Assembly: GCF_009830945.1 (NCBI RefSeq) | Contig: NZ_ML776454.1 | Coordinates: forward strand, 249,240 to 313,239 | Direction: 5' to 3' | Length of the DNA: 64,000 bases | DNA from: Nocardiopsis sp. FR4 | GTDB lineage: Bacteria; Actinomycetota; Actinomycetes; Streptosporangiales; Streptosporangiaceae | In this document: positions 38,853 to 47,281 of the stretch, piece after piece | How positions within the stretch are numbered: position 1 is the first letter of the stretch | Layout of the letters: each line of letters starts with the position of its first letter | Notes under the pieces: generated by a model | What the model was told of the DNA's origin: nothing | Seen by the model: only the letters and a program-made list of their open reading frames with translations | Database searches by the model: none | Translations under genes and position numbers: made by a program

Positions 38853-39326
38853 ATGGCCGCACGACTGGCGACCGCGTTGGACGGCGTCGACCAGCGCATC
38901 CTCACCGAACTCCAGCGGGACGGACGGCTCTCGTACAACGAGCTCTCGCGCCGGGTGAACCTGTCGGCACCCGCCGTCGCCGACCGCGTGCGCCGCCTCA
39001 CCGACCGGGGGGTGATCACCGGCTACCACGCGCACGTGGACCCGACCGCCGCCGGACTCCCGGTCACCGCCCTGGTGCGCATGCAGTGCTTCGGCGCCCA
39101 CTGCCTGCTGCGGGAGCCCTCCTCTCTGGAGATCCCCGAGATCCTCCAGGTGCACCGGGTGACCGGGGACGACTGCTGCGTGCTGCTCATCGCGGTCCGC
39201 TCCATGGAGCACTTCGAGGAGGTCATCGACACGCTCGCCCAGCACGGCCGCCCCTCCAGCACGATGGTCCTGTCCAGCCCGGTCCCCTGGCGGGCGGTGA
39301 GCGCCCCGGTGACGGAGCGGGGCTGA
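38853..39326 (+). CDS. Lrp/AsnC-family regulator, divergent from kynAU
   Basis: The 157-residue protein has an N-terminal helix-turn-helix (LDGVDQRILTELQRDGRLSY, APAVADRVRRLTDRGVI) and a RAM domain. The RAM domain contains LVRMQCFGAHCLL, an extra Cys-containing strand, and GDDCCVLLIAVRSMEHFE. The start is ATG 38853, with GGGAG 8 nt upstream. It lies opposite kynA, so control by tryptophan or kynurenine is the likely role, as for KynR in other bacteria. It differs clearly from the Lrp gene at 31115. Confidence 0.9.
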   Translation: MAARLATALDGVDQRILTELQRDGRLSYNELSRRVNLSAPAVADRVRRLTDRGVITGYHAHVDPTAAGLPVTALVRMQCFGAHCLLREPSSLEIPEILQVHRVTGDDCCVLLIAVRSMEHFEEVIDTLAQHGRPSSTMVLSSPVPWRAVSAPVTERG

Positions 39327-39400
39327 CCCCCGCAGCCGCCCGCGCGGGGCCGGCGGCGAAGGGGGCGCGGGCGGGCGCGGGCTCTCCTAGAGTGGCTGGG

Positions 39401-39718
39401 ATGAGCCTCCTCATCGACACCCCGCTCTGGCCCGGTCCGCGCGGCTGGCTGTTCGCCCACCTGGCCAGCGACTCCTCCTACGAGGAGCTGCACGCCTTCG
39501 CCCGCGCGCTGGGCGTGCGCGAGCGCGCCTTCGACCACGACCACTACGACGTCCCCGAGCACCTGCACGCCCGCGCCCTGGAACTGGGCGCCGAGCACGT
39601 GGGCAGCCGCGAGCTCGTCACCCGGCTGCGGGCCGCCGGGCTGCGCCGGCCCAAGGCCGCACGGGCCCGCGAGCGGGCCCGGGTTCCGGAAGCCGCGGAG
39701 TCCCGCGGGAGCCGCTGA
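39401..39718 (+). CDS. DUF4031 domain protein
   Basis: This 105-residue soluble protein has the DUF4031 pattern: MSLLIDTPLWPGPRGWLFAH, HLASDSSYEELHAFARALGV, then RAFDHDHYDVPEHLHARALE and SRELVTRLRAAGLR. Conserved Asp, His and Trp residues suggest an enzyme or ligand binder, but the family is uncharacterised. It lies 74 bp after the Lrp gene on the same strand and may share its transcript. It converges with the HD-domain gene. Confidence 0.88.
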   Translation: MSLLIDTPLWPGPRGWLFAHLASDSSYEELHAFARALGVRERAFDHDHYDVPEHLHARALELGAEHVGSRELVTRLRAAGLRRPKAARARERARVPEAAESRGSR

Positions 39719-39735
39719 GGCCCGGGCCCGCCGGG

Positions 39736-40482
39736 TCAGGGCGGGGGCAGCTCCTCGGGCGGCGGCGCCTCCAGCCGGTCGAGTTCGGCGAGCACGTTCA
39801 CCCGGGCCCGCGGCTCCCAGTGCTTCCGGCCGAACGGCGTGTGGAACAGGTGCCGCGCCGAAAGCAGCGACCTGAGCACCCGGGCCCGTCCGGAGCGGAA
39901 GTCCGCGTCGGACACGTGGGGGTACTCGGCGCGGACCGCCGTGGCGTAGGCCAGGTACTCGTCGGCCGGGGCGGCCAGCACCGACAGGTCGGCGTCGCAC
40001 ACCACCGCCCCGTCGGCGTCCCAACGCGAGGGCCGGTGCGAGGCGGTCACCCCGACCAGGCGGGCCACCTCCCGGACCAGCGCCGGTTCGGCCCCGGTCA
40101 GGGGCAGCAGGCGCTCGGCCAGCCGCGCGCCCTCCTCCTCGTCCCGCCCCGCGACGCCCTCGTAGACGGCGTCGTGGAACCAGATCGCGTAGCGGACGCG
40201 GTCGGGGTCGCGCGCCTGGTCGCGCAGCAGGTCGGCCGCGCGCAGCGTGTGCTCCAGGTGGGCGAGCGTGTGGTAGCGCCGGTGCGGCTCGCTCCAGCGC
40301 CCCAGGAGTTCGGCGCCCACCGCCACCGCCTCGGGAGAGGTCCCGGCGAGATCGCGCCAGGCGGCCTCCAGCCGTGTCGCGATGCCCCGTTCCGGGGCGG
40401 GTCCCCGCTCCGGCGCGGTGTCCTGGCCTGGTCCGGCGTCGTGGTCCGGCGCGGGCGCCCGACCGGGTTCGTGGGAGCTCAT
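39736..40482 (-). CDS. HD-domain metal-dependent phosphohydrolase-like protein
   Basis: In this 248-residue protein the first 35 residues are a Pro/Asp/Gly-rich disordered tail. The rest matches predicted HD-superfamily hydrolases (COG4339 type): HRRYHTLAHLEHTLRAADLL and YAIWFHDAVYEGVAGRDEEE carry the His and HD metal ligands, followed by HRPSRWDADGAVVCDADLSV. The substrate is unknown. ATG at 40482 follows GGGGAAG. It is divergent from the MFS gene. Confidence 0.87.
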   Translation of the reverse strand: MSSHEPGRAPAPDHDAGPGQDTAPERGPAPERGIATRLEAAWRDLAGTSPEAVAVGAELLGRWSEPHRRYHTLAHLEHTLRAADLLRDQARDPDRVRYAIWFHDAVYEGVAGRDEEEGARLAERLLPLTGAEPALVREVARLVGVTASHRPSRWDADGAVVCDADLSVLAAPADEYLAYATAVRAEYPHVSDADFRSGRARVLRSLLSARHLFHTPFGRKHWEPRARVNVLAELDRLEAPPPEELPPP

Positions 40483-40662
40483 GCCGCCAGTCTTCCCCAC
40501 GCGGCCCGGCCGCGCACGGAAGGGGTCCTCCCCGCTCGGAGGATCCCGGCCCCAAACGGCAGCCCTATCATGGGATGAATCTTGGCCCTTTCCACGATTG
40601 CCCGCGCCGCGGCCGCCGTGCTGGAATCCTGAGGGCGGCGACACACGACGGGACGGGGCCGG

Positions 40663-41913
40663 ATGTCACCTCTGCAGACCCTGCGGCGCATGGGCGACAT
40701 CGCGGGATGGCCGCTGCTGCTGGCCAGCTTCCTGGCCCGCCTGCCCATCTCCATGTCCCTCATCGGGCTGCTCACCCTGGTCACCTCGACCACCGGCAGC
40801 GTGGCCGCGGCCGGCGCGGTGACCGGTGCCTTCGCCCTGGGTGAGGCCGTGGGCGGGCCCGTCATCGCCCGCTTCGCCGACCGGCACGGGCAGCGGGTAC
40901 CGGTGCTGGTGACCGCGCTCGCGGACGCGGTGCTGGTCGTCGCGCTCGTGGCCGCGGTCCTGGCCGGGGCCCCCGCTCCCGCGCTGGCCGGACTGGCCGC
41001 CGTGGCGGGCGCGTGCATGCCCCAGATCGGTCCCATGGCCCGTACCCGCTGGGTCGTGCTGATCCGGCGCGGCCCGTACCGGGGCGCGGAGCGGGAGCGC
41101 TCACTGGCCGCCGCCATGTCGGTCGAGGGCGTGCTCGACGAGGCCGCCTTCGTCCTCGGTCCGGCACTGGTCGGCGTGCTGACCGTGGCCCTGTCGCCGT
41201 CGGCGAGCGTGCTGGGCGGCGCGGTGCTCATCGGCGTCTTCGGGGCCGTGTTCGCCCTGCACCCGACCTCCCCTCCCGGAACCCCGGCGGCGGGCGGCGC
41301 CCAGGGCCGCATCGCCACACCCGCGCTGCTCGTGCTGGCCGTCCCCATGTTCTGCCAGGGGCTGTTCTTCGGCGGCATGTCCACCGGGGTGACCGCGTTC
41401 GCCGCCGCCTCCGGGCACGGCGACCTGTCCGGGCTCATGTACGCGGTGATGGGTGCCAGCAGCGCCGCCGCGGGGCTGCTGATGGCCTCGCTGCCCGTGG
41501 GCTTCGCCCTCACCGCGCGGACCCGGGTCGCGGCGGGCGCGCTGTTCGTGCTCACCCTGCCGCTGTACCTGGACCACGGCGCGGCCACCCTGGCCGCGGC
41601 CGTCTTCGTCTTGGGCGCGGCCATCGGCCCGCACATCGTGAGCCTGTTCGGCCTCATCGAGCGGGCCGCCCCGGCAAGCCGCCTGTCCCAGTCGATGGCC
41701 CTGGTCCTGAGCAGCCTGATCCTGGGACAGGCGCTGGGTTCGACGGTCTCGGGCGCCCTGGCCGACGCGCTCGGCCACCGGGGCGCGTTCGCGCTGGCGA
41801 CCCTGGGCGCGCTGGCGTCCCTCACCGTCACCACCGCGGTCATGCGCACCCGTTGGTACGACCGCCGGGAGGGCGCCTCCTCAACGCCGACGGGGCCTGT
41901 CATCAGCGGCTAA
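40663..41913 (+). CDS. MFS transporter
   Basis: The 416-residue membrane protein has about 12 predicted helices. A MFS motif-A-like loop (ARFADRHGQRVPV) lies between TM2 and TM3, with a central loop near residue 205 and a short cytosolic tail. The pattern resembles uncharacterised actinobacterial drug/efflux MFS proteins. ATG 40663 is preceded by a weak ribosome-binding site. No regulator is directly linked, and the substrate is unknown. Confidence 0.9.
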   Translation: MSPLQTLRRMGDIAGWPLLLASFLARLPISMSLIGLLTLVTSTTGSVAAAGAVTGAFALGEAVGGPVIARFADRHGQRVPVLVTALADAVLVVALVAAVLAGAPAPALAGLAAVAGACMPQIGPMARTRWVVLIRRGPYRGAERERSLAAAMSVEGVLDEAAFVLGPALVGVLTVALSPSASVLGGAVLIGVFGAVFALHPTSPPGTPAAGGAQGRIATPALLVLAVPMFCQGLFFGGMSTGVTAFAAASGHGDLSGLMYAVMGASSAAAGLLMASLPVGFALTARTRVAAGALFVLTLPLYLDHGAATLAAAVFVLGAAIGPHIVSLFGLIERAAPASRLSQSMALVLSSLILGQALGSTVSGALADALGHRGAFALATLGALASLTVTTAVMRTRWYDRREGASSTPTGPVISG

Positions 41914-42063
41914 ACCCAAGTGCGGGTATGAACGTGGTGATTCGGGGAACATCAGGCGTTAAACCCGCGTTAAAGAGGCACGCATCATTCCTACTCAGAC
42001 CTAGGCTCGATGATCGTGCTCGATCTACTGGCCACCATCGGCCCCCGCCGCAAAGAGGTGCCC

Positions 42064-42477
42064 GTGCCCCAGCTCAATGGGCTCGCCCGCATCACGCTGT
42101 CGGTCCGCGACCGCGACGAGAGTGTGCGCTTCTACCGGACGGTCCTGGGATTCCGCGTGATCGCCAAGCGAGACCACGAGGGCACACTGCGCACCGAGTG
42201 CCAGCACCCGGCCTCCGGCCTCCTGCTCGCGCTCATCCAGCACCGTGACAACTTCAAGGGCAGGTTCGACCGCAGGCACTGCGGCCTGGACCGCCTGACC
42301 CTGGGCGTGGACAACCTGGGCGAACTGGAGGCCTGGGAGGAGCGCTTCGCCGAACTCGACGTGGAGCACTCCCCGGTGATGCACGGCGAGGAGGGCTCCA
42401 CGCTGCTCTTCTACGACCCCGACGGCGCCGAACTGGCGCTGTTCGCGCACGCCGAACTCGACGCCGACGACAGCTGA
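42064..42477 (+). CDS. VOC (glyoxalase/dioxygenase superfamily) protein
   Basis: The 137-residue protein starts at GTG 42064, with AAAGAGG 7 nt upstream, and forms one vicinal-oxygen-chelate module. The first beta-alpha unit is ARITLSVRDRDESVRFYRTV, the second is RLTLGVDNLGELEAWEERFA, and the end is LLFYDPDGAELALFAHAE. The usual first metal His is replaced by Arg in LARITLSV, so the activity may differ from glyoxalase. It is monocistronic and converges with the DeoR gene. Confidence 0.87.
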   Translation: MPQLNGLARITLSVRDRDESVRFYRTVLGFRVIAKRDHEGTLRTECQHPASGLLLALIQHRDNFKGRFDRRHCGLDRLTLGVDNLGELEAWEERFAELDVEHSPVMHGEEGSTLLFYDPDGAELALFAHAELDADDS

Positions 42478-42492
42478 GTCCGCCCGGCCCGC

Positions 42493-43263
42493 CTACTCGA
42501 CCTCGACCAGCTTCAGACGCACGTCGCGCTCGGCCAGATCGTCCACGGCGGAGCGCGGCAGGCGGTCGTCGGTGATGATCAGGTCGAACTCCTCCAGGCT
42601 GGCCACACGGAACGTGCCGAACTTGCCGTACTTGGTGCTGTCGACGGTGAGCACGCTCTTGGAGGCGATCCGCAGCAGCGCCTGCTTGGCGACCACCTTG
42701 GCCTCCGAGGGCGTGGTCGAGCCGCGCTCGGCGTCCCAGGAGCTGCTGGCGATGAAGGCCAGGTCCACGTTCACCTGACGCAGGAAGTCGGCGGTGAAGC
42801 GGCCGACCGAGGAGTGGTCGGAGTGCGAGACCACCCCGCCGGTGTGGATCAGTTCGATCCCCGGGTACTCCATCAGGTGGCCGACGACGTTGAAGTCGCT
42901 GGTGATGACGGTGAGGCCGACCTTGTCGGTCAGCAGGGGGACCATCTGCAGCGTGGTCGTGCCCGCGTCCAGGTAGATGGTGAAGTTCTCCCTGACCAGG
43001 TCGGCCGCCGCGCGCGCTATGGCCCGCTTGGCGGGTACCTCCAGCTGGGCCTTGGCCAGGTAGGAGGGTTCGCTCTTGAGCCGTGCCGCGAGGCGCACCC
43101 CACCGGTGACCGACAGGACCTTGCCGTCGTTCTCCAACGCCTGGATGTCGCGCCGGACCGTCATGTGGGACACGGACAGCATCGACGTGAGCTCGTTGAT
43201 GCTCAGCACGTGGCGCTCCTGGAGGAGCTTGAGAATGTGCTCTCGTCGCTGGTCCGGAATCAT
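42493..43263 (-). CDS. DeoR-family transcriptional regulator
   Basis: The 256-residue regulator has a typical DeoR N-terminus: IPDQRREHILKLLQERHVLS, then the helix-turn-helix LTSMLSVSHMTVRRDIQAL and DGKVLSVTGGVRL. The C-terminal DeoRC sugar-phosphate domain contains IYLDAGTTTLQMV, VITSDFNVVGHLM, HTGGVV and DSTKYGKFG. It starts at ATG 43263. DeoR proteins usually repress sugar-catabolic genes, but no sugar operon adjoins it. The GDPD-like gene divergent to it (228 bp away) is a candidate target. Confidence 0.92.
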   Translation of the reverse strand: MIPDQRREHILKLLQERHVLSINELTSMLSVSHMTVRRDIQALENDGKVLSVTGGVRLAARLKSEPSYLAKAQLEVPAKRAIARAAADLVRENFTIYLDAGTTTLQMVPLLTDKVGLTVITSDFNVVGHLMEYPGIELIHTGGVVSHSDHSSVGRFTADFLRQVNVDLAFIASSSWDAERGSTTPSEAKVVAKQALLRIASKSVLTVDSTKYGKFGTFRVASLEEFDLIITDDRLPRSAVDDLAERDVRLKLVEVE

Positions 43264-43491
43264 CGTTCGCCTCACACTCCAGGGGACGGCCTCGGAGGCG
43301 CCGTGCGACCACGACGCCGTGTAACAAAGTTTCCCAGCTCGACGGGGCGCCTCGGTGCCCGTGCGGCGTGAGCCCGCTCGCAATCGCACCGTCGCCCCAG
43401 GTGGGGGCCGCACGGCCCCGGGAGTCCGCCCCGGAGGGCGCTTTTCCTGTTTGCCCCGCGTACGGCGGGAGTTTTTGCGACCCTTGGCACC

Positions 43492-44208
43492 ATGACGCTG
43501 TCCATCGCACTGCGCGGAGACACCGCACGCTTTCCGGGGAACACCCTTCCGGCCCTGCGCTCAGCCTCGCGCGCGGGGGCCGACCTGGTCAAGGTCGACG
43601 TCCACCTGACCCTCGACGGCTACCCCGTCCTGGCCGACGAACGAGTGGTGGCCGCCCCGGGTTCCCCGCCGCGCCCCGTGGGCGAGCTGACCCTGGCGGA
43701 ACTCGCCGCCACCCGCGACGACCTGGAGCGGCGCGTACCCACCCTCATGGAGGTCCTGGCCGAGTACGGCGACGCCCCGCCGCCCCTGCTCCTGGACGCC
43801 GCCGCACCGGAGGCCGCCCTGGCCGCGGACGCGCTCCTGCGCGCCTACGGGTTCGGCGACCGGGTGCTCTTCACCGGTTCCACCGAGGCCCTGGGCGCCC
43901 TGCGGGCCCGCAGCCCCGGGGCCCGGCTCATGCTGGCCTGGGACCGGCCCGGACCGCCGCCCGAGGAGGCGACCCGTTCCCTGCGGCCCGAGTACCTCGG
44001 CATGCATTACACGCTCCTGACCCGGGAATTGGTCGGAGAAATGCACCGTTTCGGATATCTCGTAACAGCCTGGACAGTGAACGACTTCCCGGAAATGGCA
44101 CGGGTGCTCGGAATGGGGGTGGACGCCCTGGCCACGGAGCGGATCGAGGACCTCGTGTCGCTCACCCGCAGCCGTGAGCGGGGAGAACACGCCGCGGACC
44201 CGGCCTGA
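43492..44208 (+). CDS. GDPD-family homologue lacking catalytic residues
   Basis: The 238-residue TIM-barrel protein aligns with glycerophosphodiester phosphodiesterases: SIALRGDTARFPGNTLPALR, LVKVDVHLTLDGYPVLADE and VTAWTVNDFPEMARVLGMGV. The standard signature His-Arg-Gly reads LRG here, the metal Glu of the E-x-D motif is Lys (KVD), and the second catalytic His (normally HD) reads ADE. With three key residues changed, phosphodiesterase activity is unlikely, and the protein may bind a lipid head group or act structurally. It starts at ATG 43492 and has no signal peptide. A hairpin follows. Confidence 0.8.
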   Translation: MTLSIALRGDTARFPGNTLPALRSASRAGADLVKVDVHLTLDGYPVLADERVVAAPGSPPRPVGELTLAELAATRDDLERRVPTLMEVLAEYGDAPPPLLLDAAAPEAALAADALLRAYGFGDRVLFTGSTEALGALRARSPGARLMLAWDRPGPPPEEATRSLRPEYLGMHYTLLTRELVGEMHRFGYLVTAWTVNDFPEMARVLGMGVDALATERIEDLVSLTRSRERGEHAADPA

Positions 44209-44214
44209 CGCCGT

Positions 44215-44244
44215 CCGGAGCCCGCACCCGCTCCCCGGCTCCGG
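44215..44244 (+). terminator. Hairpin after the GDPD-like gene
   Basis: CCGGAGCC (44215-44222) pairs with GGCTCCGG (44237-44244) across a 14-nt loop, starting 7 bp after the stop codon. There is no T-run. Confidence 0.5.
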
Positions 44245-44402
44245 GCCCGCGTGCCGCCGACGGGAGCGGCCGACTGGCCGCGCCGCCGCGCGCCGAATTT
44301 GGCCATTCCCCGTTTTTGCCGACGTGGCGTGGATATCCTCGAAAACATTAACCCACCGGGTGACGACCCTACGCCCTCGCTCCCCTCGAAGGCGCACTCC
44401 GA

Positions 44403-45041
44403 GTGATGAGACACCACTACATGACGGCCGAGACCTCCCCTCACGCGCTCCGCACCACGGCCTCCGTCCTGGACTGTGCCGCGCGCCTGTTCGCCGAACA
44501 CGGCTCCCAGGGTCTGGCCATGTCCGCGCTGACCCGCCGCATCGCTGCCGAGACCGGGACGGACGCCGCCTCGCTCAGACGTGCCTTCCCCACCCGGTTC
44601 GACCTGGCCTACGCGGTGGTCCTGCGCTCCACCCGGGAGCGGGTCAACGGGCAGCTGGCCGCGGACCGTCCGGAGCTTCCCGCGGCCGAGCGGATGGCCG
44701 CCCTGGTCAGGCGACAGGTGGAGAACGGGTGGAAGCACCGCGCGGCCACCTCCCTGGCGCACGAGATGCTGCCCGTCCTGCGGGCCATCCACCCGACCCG
44801 CCACCGCGAGGTCAGTTCCCTGACCCGGATCTACCGCGAGCACATCCGCGGCGTCATCGTGGACGGGGTGGTCGCGGGCGTGTTCCGGGTGTGCGACCCC
44901 GGCCGGGCCGCCGACGAGGTGCTGGAGACCTTCGACTCCCTGCTGTACTGGTACGACCCCGGGGCGGGCCTGAGCCTGGACGACCTCGGCGCCGTGTACG
45001 TGGACCTGGTGATCCACCACCACCTGGGCTGCCCGCGCTGA
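44403..45041 (+). CDS. TetR-family transcriptional regulator
   Basis: The product has 212 residues (or 206 from ATG 44421). The N-terminal TetR domain contains VLDCAARLFAEHGSQGLAMS, LTRRIAAETGTDAASLRRAF and the final helix FPTRFDLAYAVV. The helical ligand domain (about 80-212) includes HRAATSLAHEMLPVLRAIHP, similar to KstR/AcrR-type C-terminal domains with two stacked helices. ATGs at 44403, 44406 and 44421 are all possible, with no decisive ribosome-binding site. The target is unknown. It converges with the SGNH gene. Confidence 0.9.
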   Translation: MMRHHYMTAETSPHALRTTASVLDCAARLFAEHGSQGLAMSALTRRIAAETGTDAASLRRAFPTRFDLAYAVVLRSTRERVNGQLAADRPELPAAERMAALVRRQVENGWKHRAATSLAHEMLPVLRAIHPTRHREVSSLTRIYREHIRGVIVDGVVAGVFRVCDPGRAADEVLETFDSLLYWYDPGAGLSLDDLGAVYVDLVIHHHLGCPR

Positions 45042-45052
45042 GCCCCGGCCGC

Positions 45053-46942
45053 TCAGAGGCCGAGCAGCTGGTCCAGGTCGACCGACTCGGCCAGGGCCCG
45101 CAGACCGGCGTCGCCGGGGTGCAGGTGGTCCCCGGAGTCGTAGGCGGGCAGCAGGCGGGCGGGGTCCTGTGGGTCGCGCAGGACCGCGTCGAAGTCCCAG
45201 ACCCCGTCGAAGGGGGACTCCGGGACCCCGGCCTGTTCGCGCAGGTGGGCGTTGACCCGCTGCCGGGCCCGGTCGACGTCCTCCGTGCAGCGCCGCTCCC
45301 CCCCGCACGGGGTGAGCGTGGCCGCGAAGACCCGCATGTCGTACTCGCGGGCCAGCCCCGCGATCCGCTCGATACCGCCGATCACCTCGTCGGGGTCGGT
45401 CCCCCAGCGCAGGTCGTTGATACCGGCGAAGACGATGAGCGTGTCCACCCCGTTCTGGGCGAACACGTCGCGGTCCACCCGCCGGAGCATGGCCACACCG
45501 CTGGGGTTGGAGGAGACCCCCTCTCCGGGGTAGCCGTCCAGGACCACGTGGTTGCCGGCCACACCGAGGTTGAGCACGCCCGGGTCGGGCGGACCGGACC
45601 GCTCGGCCAGGCGGGCGCTGAGCACGTCGGGCCAGCGGGCGTGGGCGTCGGCGGTGGAGCGGGTGCCGTCGGTGATGGAGTCGCCCAGGGCCGCGACCGC
45701 CCCGGGGGCGTCGAGCACCTCCACCCCGGTGAGGAAGGGCCACTGCCGGATCCGGCCGGTGAACGGCTCCCCGGTGGTGTCCAGGGTCTGGTCGCCGCTG
45801 CCCCGGGCACTCGTGTAGTGGGTGTCGGAGGCGGCGTAGTGCACCGGAGCTGTGGTGACCCGTTCGGGCAGGTAGAGGCTGACCAGGGCGTCCGTCTGCG
45901 GAGGCGCGAGGACCTCCACCGGGTCGCTGAAGACCTGCCCCCCGGCCGGGATGACGGTCCCGGAACTCCCGCCGAAGGTGAGCGCGACCGCCGAGCCCCG
46001 CGTCGCCGCCCCTTCCCCCCGCAGCGCCAGGGAGGCAGCGCCCACCGTGACGGGCTCGGCGGCGAAGGTGTTCTCCAGGCGGATCCGGAGCCGGTGGCCG
46101 CCGGTGGTGGTGCGCACCGCCAGACGCAGGGTCTGGTCCTCCCAGGGGCCTGCCTCCACGTAGCCCGAGGTCGCCCGCGCCCAGGTGCCGGTCCACCCGG
46201 AGTCCGCGGGACGCCCGCCCAGCGAGAACAGGTGGATGCGGCCCCGACCCGCCTCCTCGGGCAGCACCACGTGGGAGATCTCGCGCGCCGGGTCGACCGG
46301 GACGGCGCGCGCGTACAGGCGGACCGTGCCCAGGCTGGGACCGTCCCCGGCCGAGTTGGCGTAGGGCAGGGTGAGCGCGGCCTCGCTCGCGGCCCCCTCG
46401 GACCAGTCGGGGACGGACAGGGTGAACCCCTGTCGCTCGCCGTCGGCGTAGACCACGGTTCCGGTGCCCCGCGCGCCGGAACCGCCGGTGGCCGTGGCCA
46501 GGAAGGTCAGCGAGCGGTAGCGCTTCCCGGGCAGGCCCACCGACTGGCCGTCGGCGACCAGGTGGTCGGAGCGCCCGGGGGCGTAGTCGGGCAGTTCCAG
46601 GGGGGTGCCCAGCAGGACGACCTCGCTTCCGGGGGTCCACCCGGCGGCGGCCAGGGCCTGCGCGGACAGGCTGTTGCCGGAGCCGTCGAGGTCGACGTTG
46701 TCCGGTGAGGCGTCCCGGGAGATGCCGATCCGGTCGACGAGGGACTCGAAGGAGGGGGCGGCCGCCCGGGGCGCGGCGGGCTGTTCGGGTATCGCGGACT
46801 TGGCTCCGACGCCGCGGGAGGCCGTGGTGCTGACCACCGCGGCCAGGAGCAGGGCGACCGTGACCGCCGAGACCGTGTGCAGCAGGCGGTGGGGGCTTCC
46901 GCGCCGCCCGCTTCCGTCGGATGTCCGATCCGCTCCCAACAC
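45053..46942 (-). CDS. Secreted SGNH/GDSL hydrolase
   Basis: The 629-residue protein starts at GTG 46942 (GGGGAGGC upstream). A signal peptide (LLHTVSAVTVALLLAAVVST, cleavage near 47) precedes a beta-rich N-terminal region of about 350 residues. The C-terminal SGNH esterase domain has block I AALGDSITDGTRS (Ser about 418), Gly in LNLGVAGNHVV, Asn in FAGINDLRWG and the Asp/His pair in DHLHPGDAGL (about 602). Such proteins deacetylate or hydrolyse esters of polysaccharides or lipids outside the cell. The substrate is not predictable. An unusual set of inverted repeats lies just upstream. Confidence 0.9.
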   Translation of the reverse strand: MLGADRTSDGSGRRGSPHRLLHTVSAVTVALLLAAVVSTTASRGVGAKSAIPEQPAAPRAAAPSFESLVDRIGISRDASPDNVDLDGSGNSLSAQALAAAGWTPGSEVVLLGTPLELPDYAPGRSDHLVADGQSVGLPGKRYRSLTFLATATGGSGARGTGTVVYADGERQGFTLSVPDWSEGAASEAALTLPYANSAGDGPSLGTVRLYARAVPVDPAREISHVVLPEEAGRGRIHLFSLGGRPADSGWTGTWARATSGYVEAGPWEDQTLRLAVRTTTGGHRLRIRLENTFAAEPVTVGAASLALRGEGAATRGSAVALTFGGSSGTVIPAGGQVFSDPVEVLAPPQTDALVSLYLPERVTTAPVHYAASDTHYTSARGSGDQTLDTTGEPFTGRIRQWPFLTGVEVLDAPGAVAALGDSITDGTRSTADAHARWPDVLSARLAERSGPPDPGVLNLGVAGNHVVLDGYPGEGVSSNPSGVAMLRRVDRDVFAQNGVDTLIVFAGINDLRWGTDPDEVIGGIERIAGLAREYDMRVFAATLTPCGGERRCTEDVDRARQRVNAHLREQAGVPESPFDGVWDFDAVLRDPQDPARLLPAYDSGDHLHPGDAGLRALAESVDLDQLLGL

Positions 46943-47281
46943 TCGCCTCCCCAGGCATACGGTGTCCCACCGTTAACGGCACCGGGCGCGCGGTGGTGAC
47001 CGGGACGTGGGACACCACGCCCCCTAACGGGCCACCAGCGTAAACGAGCCGCCCCCGGGGACCGCGGAGGTTCCGGGATGTTCCGGGCGGCGTTTCGCGT
47101 CCGCCACCACCTGTGCCGATGCCGGGCGCCCGGCACGCCGTACCGCTAATGTCGCGGTCAGGCGGTACCGTGCGGGCCCGGCCGTCCTGGCGCGCGGACC
47201 CGGTCGGAACCCACCAGTAACGGTGTGCGGCGCCCGCGGCGGGCACACCCAGGACCGCACCCCCGAACCGGAAAGGCCCGC
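46943..47281. promoter_or_regulatory. Divergent regulatory region with nested inverted repeats
   Basis: This 339-bp region divides the SGNH gene from the exonuclease gene. GGTGTCCCAC (46961-46970) and GTGGGACACC (47007-47016) form a perfect 10-bp inverted repeat spaced by 36 bp. Inside is the palindrome CCGTTAACGG (46970-46979). These lie 20-75 bp upstream of the SGNH start, where an operator would be expected. They could instead form a leader hairpin. Confidence 0.45.

Noticed and set aside
44007..47246. A 1079-codon minus-strand frame across the SGNH, TetR and GDPD genes
   Set aside because: It spans genes of both strands and reads low-complexity Arg/Gly/Pro sequence; the real SGNH frame is different.
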